Source: Vibrio tapetis subsp. quintayensis
Lineage (GTDB): Bacteria; Pseudomonadota; Gammaproteobacteria; Enterobacterales; Vibrionaceae
Direction of reading: 5' to 3'
Assembly (NCBI RefSeq): GCF_030409945.1
Contig: NZ_JAUFQV010000028.1
Span: forward strand, 124,001-188,000
Length of the DNA: 64,000 bases
Position numbers and translations under genes: made by a program. Shown here in pieces: positions 59,638 to 64,000 of this stretch; within the stretch, counting starts at the first letter, position 1, and the number at the start of each line of letters is the position of its first letter. Below the pieces are notes generated by a model. The model did not search any database and was not told the DNA's origin. It was given only the letters and a program-made list of their open reading frames with translations.

Positions 59638-60729
59638 CTATGGCTGATAAACGGCGTTGACCATATCACCACCACGGACAAAACCTTGCCCTATTGTGAT
59701 AATGTCGACCTTATCGCCCAAACCCGTTAACCAAACCCCGTCTTGTTCCGCTTTAACCAATTGGATTGCCACAAACGTCACTTTGCTATCAACCACGGTT
59801 TTCACCCCCAGGTTGCCCTCTTCATCAAGAGCAAGCATGGCTGGAGTAACTTTAACCGCCAATTGGGTATCTAGCTTCAATGTGACTTCGGCGCTAATAC
59901 CCGCCGAAATTCTTTGGCCTTGATTGGGTATTTCAATTTCAACTTTAAAAGTATTGGTCGATGGAGAAGAAACACGAGAAACATAGCGCAGCGTGCCATT
60001 AATAAGCTGCCCCGTCACAAGGCGTATATTCGCCACTTGATTCAATTCAAGCTGACTAACATGCCTCTCACTCACATCCGCTTCGATGACGAGAGTTTCC
60101 AGGTCAATTAGCGTTGCAACTGGGTCCCCGACACCGACAAAATCGCCGACTTCAACCACTAAGTCATCAATAAAGCCAGAAAATGGCGCTTTGATAAGGG
60201 TATGAGACAACATCAATTTTGCGTTTTCTACATTTGCTTTCGCATCGGTCAGAGCTGCTTGGGCAGAACTAAAGGCCACCTCACCTTGCAAGCCTCTTTT
60301 TTTCAAGGATTTAGCCGCCGTGTATTCTTTCTCTTTAACATTAAGTAATGCTTTGGCTTTTTCAAGACGAATGAGTAAATCGCCTTTGTCGATCTGGGCT
60401 ATTGGCTGGCCTTTATTGACTTTATTGCCCTTTTGAACCAATAAACTGTCAATTCGTCCCGCGATTTCGGCACCTAACGTTGCGTCACGGTTTGGTGCTG
60501 TTCGGCCGTATAAATCGAGATTTTTAGCTGTTGCTTGAGAACTGAACGTTTGAATCACCACTTTAGCCAGTGGCACATCTTGAGTTTGTTGCGATTTAGA
60601 AGGAGAGGTTGTGCTTTCTTCAGCTTGTAACATGCCTTGCCCAAGCCAGAGGCTTAAGAGTAAAACAAGTATTAAAGAAACAAGCCAAGGTCGTTGCGAA
60701 AAAAAGCCACTTACGCGGAATAACGGCAT
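59638..60729 (-). CDS. RND periplasmic adaptor (membrane fusion protein, VexL type)
   Basis: 363 residues: N-terminal signal or anchor (VSLILVLLLSLWLGQGML), barrel-sandwich halves (GRIDSLLVQKGNKVNKGQPIA and the partner after SHTLIKAPFSGFI) around a helical hairpin, and a beta-barrel. It links the permease to TolC. AAGGA, 7 nt, ATG. It is first in the two-gene operon; no local regulator gene was found. Confidence 0.9.
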   Translation of the reverse strand: MPLFRVSGFFSQRPWLVSLILVLLLSLWLGQGMLQAEESTTSPSKSQQTQDVPLAKVVIQTFSSQATAKNLDLYGRTAPNRDATLGAEIAGRIDSLLVQKGNKVNKGQPIAQIDKGDLLIRLEKAKALLNVKEKEYTAAKSLKKRGLQGEVAFSSAQAALTDAKANVENAKLMLSHTLIKAPFSGFIDDLVVEVGDFVGVGDPVATLIDLETLVIEADVSERHVSQLELNQVANIRLVTGQLINGTLRYVSRVSSPSTNTFKVEIEIPNQGQRISAGISAEVTLKLDTQLAVKVTPAMLALDEEGNLGVKTVVDSKVTFVAIQLVKAEQDGVWLTGLGDKVDIITIGQGFVRGGDMVNAVYQP

Positions 60730-60846
60730 AGTAAGTCCTTGTGGTTATGGGATTCCCCAAAATTTAACGTCCTCGGAAACATCCTAATACCGGGACAATT
60801 CTAGCCTTATTGTAATTATATCTTTTGCTGAATATCTGTTCGAAAG

Positions 60847-60928
60847 TGCTTATTTTTGTAAGCCGACACTTACAAATAAGCATTATGGTAAGGCAAGTTG
60901 AAAGCTCTAGGTTAGCAGAGCTTTCAAC
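60847..60928. terminator. twin hairpins behind erpA
   Basis: GTTGAAAGCTCT / AGAGCTTTCAAC (60897-60928) is a perfect 12-bp stem; a second imperfect one (TGCTTATT..TGTAAG with CTTACAAATAAGCA) is at 60847-60882. Neither has a T-run. Confidence 0.55.
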
Positions 60929-60955
60929 ATCTATAGATAGATCTAATATTTGAGA

Positions 60956-61297
60956 CTAGACGCTAAATGACGCGCCACAGCCACAAGTTGTTGTCGCATT
61001 TGGGTTATTGACAAAAAAGCGTGAACCTTCAAGGCCTTCAGTATAATCAACAATGCCGCCAACTAAATACTGCAAGCTCATTGGATCAACGACTAAAGTC
61101 ACTTCATCTTTCACTATGGTCATGTCGCCTTCATTGACACTCTCGTCGAAGGTAAAACCGTACTGAAAACCGCTGCAACCGCCACCCGTGATGTACACAC
61201 GTAATTTAAGGTTTGGATTCTCTTCTTCTTCAATCAAAATCTTAACACGCGCCGCTGCCGTATCTGAAAATGACAATGGGATATTTACTTCGCTCAC
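60956..61297 (-). CDS. erpA: iron-sulfur cluster insertion protein ErpA
   Basis: A-type Fe-S carrier needed for isoprenoid enzymes and respiration. The GTG at 61297 follows GAGAGG with 5 nt and gives 113 residues ([10 protein letters not shown]), as in the family; a frame ten codons longer starts with unrelated residues. The three cluster cysteines are in GGGCSGF and the C-terminal CGCG. Divergent from hemL. Confidence 0.95.
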   Translation of the reverse strand: MSEVNIPLSFSDTAAARVKILIEEEENPNLKLRVYITGGGCSGFQYGFTFDESVNEGDMTIVKDEVTLVVDPMSLQYLVGGIVDYTEGLEGSRFFVNNPNATTTCGCGASFSV

Positions 61298-61420
61298 AAC
61301 GACCTCTCTATTTATACTCATTCCCAAACATTTAGGATCAATCTTTGGTGATTTTATTTGTCTAATTACTCGAGATTATCTAGTACCTGAGTGAAACGTT
61401 CAAGTATTCACTGAAATAAA

Positions 61421-61533
61421 GTGGGAAGTATTAAGTTCGAAGTACTAAGTGCTAAAAGCGAAGTAAGAGCTTAGAGCCTCTCACTTAGCTTTTAGCACTT
61501 CGCTTTTAGTACTTCACTTCTAATACTTCACAT
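61421..61533. repeat. large inverted block of the 14-bp repeat family
   Basis: Forward units (61421-61469) face reverse units (61478-61533). The inner arms 61447-61469 and 61478-61500 match in 21 of 23 positions around an 8-nt loop, so a long hairpin is expected. It fills most of the 320-bp erpA-hemL gap; no gene there. Confidence 0.9.
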
Positions 61534-61620
61534 TTAGCACAATATTTCTTTTCAATGGGTGCAAAATAGTTTCGGAGCGCTACAATGCGAGCGGACTAAA
61601 AAATCATAAAGGATACATCC

Positions 61621-62916
61621 ATGACCAAATCTGCCGAGCTGTATCAAAAAGCCCAGCAAACTATTCCGGGCGGTGTTAACTCACCAGTACGTGCATTTAA
61701 TGGTGTTGGCGGTTCTCCGCTATTCGTAGAGCGAGCTGATGGCCCGCTGATTTTTGATGCTGATGGTAAAGCATACATCGACTATGTTGGTTCATGGGGC
61801 CCTATGATTTTGGGCCACAACCACGCGGTTATCCGTGAAGCGGTAATCGACGCTGCTCAACGTGGTTTAAGTTTTGGCGCACCAACAGAGATGGAAATCG
61901 AAATGGCTCAGCTGGTGTCTGAGCTAGTACCATCAATGGAACAACTTCGCATGGTGAGCTCTGGTACAGAAGCGACCATGAGTGCAATACGTCTTGCACG
62001 CGGCTTTACTGGCCGTGACAAAATTCTTAAGTTCGAAGGTTGCTATCATGGCCATGCTGACAGCTTACTGGTAAAAGCAGGCTCTGGCGCATTGACACTT
62101 GGGCAACCAAGCTCTCCTGGTGTTCCTGCAGATTTTGCTAAGCATACATTAACGGCCACGTTCAATAATCTTGAATCCGTCCGTGAACTGTTTGCAGCTA
62201 ACAAGGGCGAAATTGCTTGTATCATCGTTGAACCTGTTGCGGGCAACATGAACTGCATTCCTCCAGTGGAAGGTTTCCATGAAGGCCTACGTGAGATCTG
62301 TGACCAAGAAGGCGCACTGCTGATTTTTGATGAAGTAATGACAGGCTTCCGCGTTGCACTAGGAGGCGCTCAAGCGCATTACAACATCAAGCCGGATCTA
62401 ACAACATTAGGTAAGGTTATCGGCGGCGGCATGCCTGTCGGTGCTTTTGGTGGTCGTAAAGACGTAATGCAATACATTGCACCTACAGGGCCGGTTTACC
62501 AAGCAGGTACGCTTTCAGGTAACCCTGTTGCAATGGCTGCAGGTTATGCTTGTTTGCAACTGCTGAAAGAAGAAGGCAATGAAAAACGCTTGAACTCTAA
62601 AACCAAACAGCTTGCTAACGGTTTCAAAGAACTTGCAGATAAGCACGGTATTCCACTACTTGTGCACCAAGTTGGCGGTATGTTTGGCTTCTTCTTTACG
62701 GACCAAGAAACCGTAACTTGCTATGAAGACGTAGCAAAATGCGACGTAGAGAAATTCAAAAAATTCTTCCACTACATGCTTAAGCACGGTGTTTACCTAG
62801 CACCATCAGCGTTTGAAGCTAGCTTTACTTCATTAGCACACGGTTCAAAAGAAATTGATGCGACTCTAGAAGCCGCTGACCGTTGCTTTGCAATGTTGGC
62901 ACAAGACAGCGAATAG
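61621..62916 (+). CDS. hemL: glutamate-1-semialdehyde 2,1-aminomutase
   Basis: Makes 5-aminolevulinate for heme in the C5 pathway. Class III PLP aminotransferase fold, 431 residues; PLP lysine in [17 protein letters not shown] and PLP site [22 protein letters not shown] before ATG. ErpA-hemL adjacency is also seen in E. coli. Confidence 0.97.
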   Translation: MTKSAELYQKAQQTIPGGVNSPVRAFNGVGGSPLFVERADGPLIFDADGKAYIDYVGSWGPMILGHNHAVIREAVIDAAQRGLSFGAPTEMEIEMAQLVSELVPSMEQLRMVSSGTEATMSAIRLARGFTGRDKILKFEGCYHGHADSLLVKAGSGALTLGQPSSPGVPADFAKHTLTATFNNLESVRELFAANKGEIACIIVEPVAGNMNCIPPVEGFHEGLREICDQEGALLIFDEVMTGFRVALGGAQAHYNIKPDLTTLGKVIGGGMPVGAFGGRKDVMQYIAPTGPVYQAGTLSGNPVAMAAGYACLQLLKEEGNEKRLNSKTKQLANGFKELADKHGIPLLVHQVGGMFGFFFTDQETVTCYEDVAKCDVEKFKKFFHYMLKHGVYLAPSAFEASFTSLAHGSKEIDATLEAADRCFAMLAQDSE

Positions 62917-62947
62917 CAATAAGTGCCCCATAGCGTCTAAACACAAG

Positions 62948-62971
62948 GAGCCAGTTTTTACTGGCTCTTTT
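62948..62971 (+). terminator. hemL terminator
   Basis: GAGCCAGT, TTTT, ACTGGCTC followed by TTTTC, about 30 bp after the stop. Confidence 0.9.
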
Positions 62972-63024
62972 CATATCTAATCCTCAGAAAAACAGTTCAC
63001 CTGAAATCCTGCTATCGCTATTGC

Positions 63025-63141
63025 CTATTGCCAATAAAAAACGACCAAAACGAATAAACTGACCATAATCAAGCTAAACCAAGGTAACTTGATGCGTTTT
63101 TTGGTTTTTGAACACGACTTCTCACCACAACATGCCATCAT
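63025..63141 (-). CDS. small Cys-rich single-span membrane protein
   Basis: 38 residues starting MMACCGEKSCSKTKKRIK, then one hydrophobic span (WFSLIMVSLFVLVVFYW) and a stop after Gln. GGAG stands 6 nt before the second ATG (63138). The three cysteines and basic stretch would face the cytoplasm by the positive-inside rule. Unknown family; composition and signal make a real gene likely. The rest of the 387-bp hemL-transporter gap shows only the hemL terminator. Confidence 0.55.
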   Translation of the reverse strand: MMACCGEKSCSKTKKRIKLPWFSLIMVSLFVLVVFYWQ

Positions 63142-63303
63142 CAACTCCAAACTATTGCGCCAAAACCTTACGTATCATCCCTATTTTTATAGCCAATACG
63201 TACGGTAAATAAGATTCACTCTCAAGTATAACGGTTAATTATTTGATAAGCGTCTGTTTTATGTCCATTATATCCAGTAACTTATTATGCAGAGAACACT
63301 ACC

Positions 63304-64000
63304 GTGCCAGAAAAATTAAAGTTAGCCTCCAGCCATTGGGTACTTGTGATTGCGTTACTTGCAGCAGCCTATGCGTGTTTTTTGCTGGTTGAACCTTATG
63401 TAAACTCAATCATTTTGGCTTTCATCATTTCACTATTGATGTTTCCGGTTCACGAATGGGTTGAAAACAAACTGCCAAACTACCGAAATACCGCGTCGGT
63501 AGTGTCTTGTTTATTCCTTGTGGTTATCATTGTGCTGCCATTACTCGCAGTATTTGCAGCAATCGTGCAGCAAGCGTCTTTGTTTTCCCAAAATGTCTAC
63601 CAATGGGGCACAACAGGAGGAATGCAAGAAGCACTCAATCACCCATTAATATTGCAAGTATTTGACTTAATAAACAAATACCTTCCTTTTGACGCGATAC
63701 AGCCACAAGAAATAGCACAAAAAGTGGCAGGACTTATTTCTGGCTTTGGCACCCAGCTGGTCGCTATCAGCGCCAAAATCCTAGGAGATGCCACCGGGTT
63801 TATCGTCGATTTCTTCTTAATGCTGTTCGTGTTGTTTTTCTTACTTCGAGATCACGACAAAATCATTCTAGCAATCCGTCATATATTGCCATTATCACGT
63901 AGCCAAGAAGATCGCCTACTTGCCGAAGTAGAGCAAGTTTCTAAATCCGCGGTTCTAGGGTCCTTCCTTACCGCTATAGCGCAAGGGCTTGCAGGTGGTT
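63304..64000 (+). CDS. AI-2E family (PerM-like) transporter, partial
   Basis: The frame from a GTG (with AGAG about 9 nt upstream) runs past the right edge; 232 residues are visible. Hydrophobic segments occur near 12-30, 34-50, 65-85 and 165-185, with the family pattern FFLMLFVLFFLLRDHDKI. The family exports or exchanges diverse solutes, AI-2 in one E. coli member; substrate unknown. A similar gene lies beside hemL in V. cholerae (from memory). Confidence 0.85.
   Translation, partial: MPEKLKLASSHWVLVIALLAAAYACFLLVEPYVNSIILAFIISLLMFPVHEWVENKLPNYRNTASVVSCLFLVVIIVLPLLAVFAAIVQQASLFSQNVYQWGTTGGMQEALNHPLILQVFDLINKYLPFDAIQPQEIAQKVAGLISGFGTQLVAISAKILGDATGFIVDFFLMLFVLFFLLRDHDKIILAIRHILPLSRSQEDRLLAEVEQVSKSAVLGSFLTAIAQGLAGG

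Overview
The window reads as about 64 kb of core chromosome from a Vibrio species. The evidence is gene content and order: a plzC-type double-PilZ protein beside serB and radA, a deoCABD-nupC nucleoside block with a XapX micro-gene, an OmpU-type porin between greA and dacB, a rocS-like GGDEF-EAL gene, an M23 endopeptidase of the ShyC type and an RND pair of the VexLM type. The species cannot be named from sequence alone. No phage, IS element, integron, rRNA or CRISPR array was seen. Locus numbers and symbols taken from V. cholerae are from memory, not from a search.

Layout, left to right. 1-6.9 kb: second EF-G (fusA2, cut by the left edge), radA, plzC, serB and the divergent membrane protein of the SMP/AhpA family. 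7.1-11.1 kb: a suppressor-of-copper-sensitivity type thiol-redox operon (small membrane protein, ScsB, ScsD, ScsC). 11.2-17.6 kb: deoD, deoB, deoA and deoC on the minus strand, then XapX and nupC, with a CRP box and a LacI-family operator-like site upstream of nupC. 17.8-20.4 kb: tatD, a DUF5363-like micro-gene and prfC. 20.9-24.1 kb: a periplasmic binding protein followed by a membrane-bound PAS-GGDEF-EAL protein. 24.1-30.6 kb: rimI-holD, a GNAT gene and ubiT, a rocS-like gene, and ubiU-ubiV (oxygen-independent ubiquinone synthesis).

30.7-48.3 kb is the classic translation and envelope super-cluster, nearly all on the minus strand. In transcription order it holds rlmE-ftsH, folP-glmM, secG, tRNA-Leu(GAG), initiator tRNA, rimP-nusA-infB-rbfA-truB, rpsO, pnp and nlpI, flanked by yhbY and greA. 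48.8-55.2 kb: ompU, dacB, a CBS-less MgtE-type transporter with a structured leader, tyrS and shyC. 55.3-64 kb: a GT9 glycosyltransferase, the RND permease and adaptor, erpA, hemL, a 38-residue Cys-rich membrane peptide and the start of an AI-2E/PerM-type transporter.

Two things stand out beyond the ordinary gene set. The first is the roughly 270-nt leader of the MgtE-like gene. It has a strong promoter, a 14-codon leader ORF with a good ribosome-binding site, and mutually exclusive hairpins, so it looks like a translation-coupled attenuator. The second is a family of 14-bp repeats (core CTAAGTACTAAAAG and its complement). It occurs at about ten intergenic loci, mostly just behind gene ends, and twice it supplies the stop codon. 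Some copies form large inverted hairpins.
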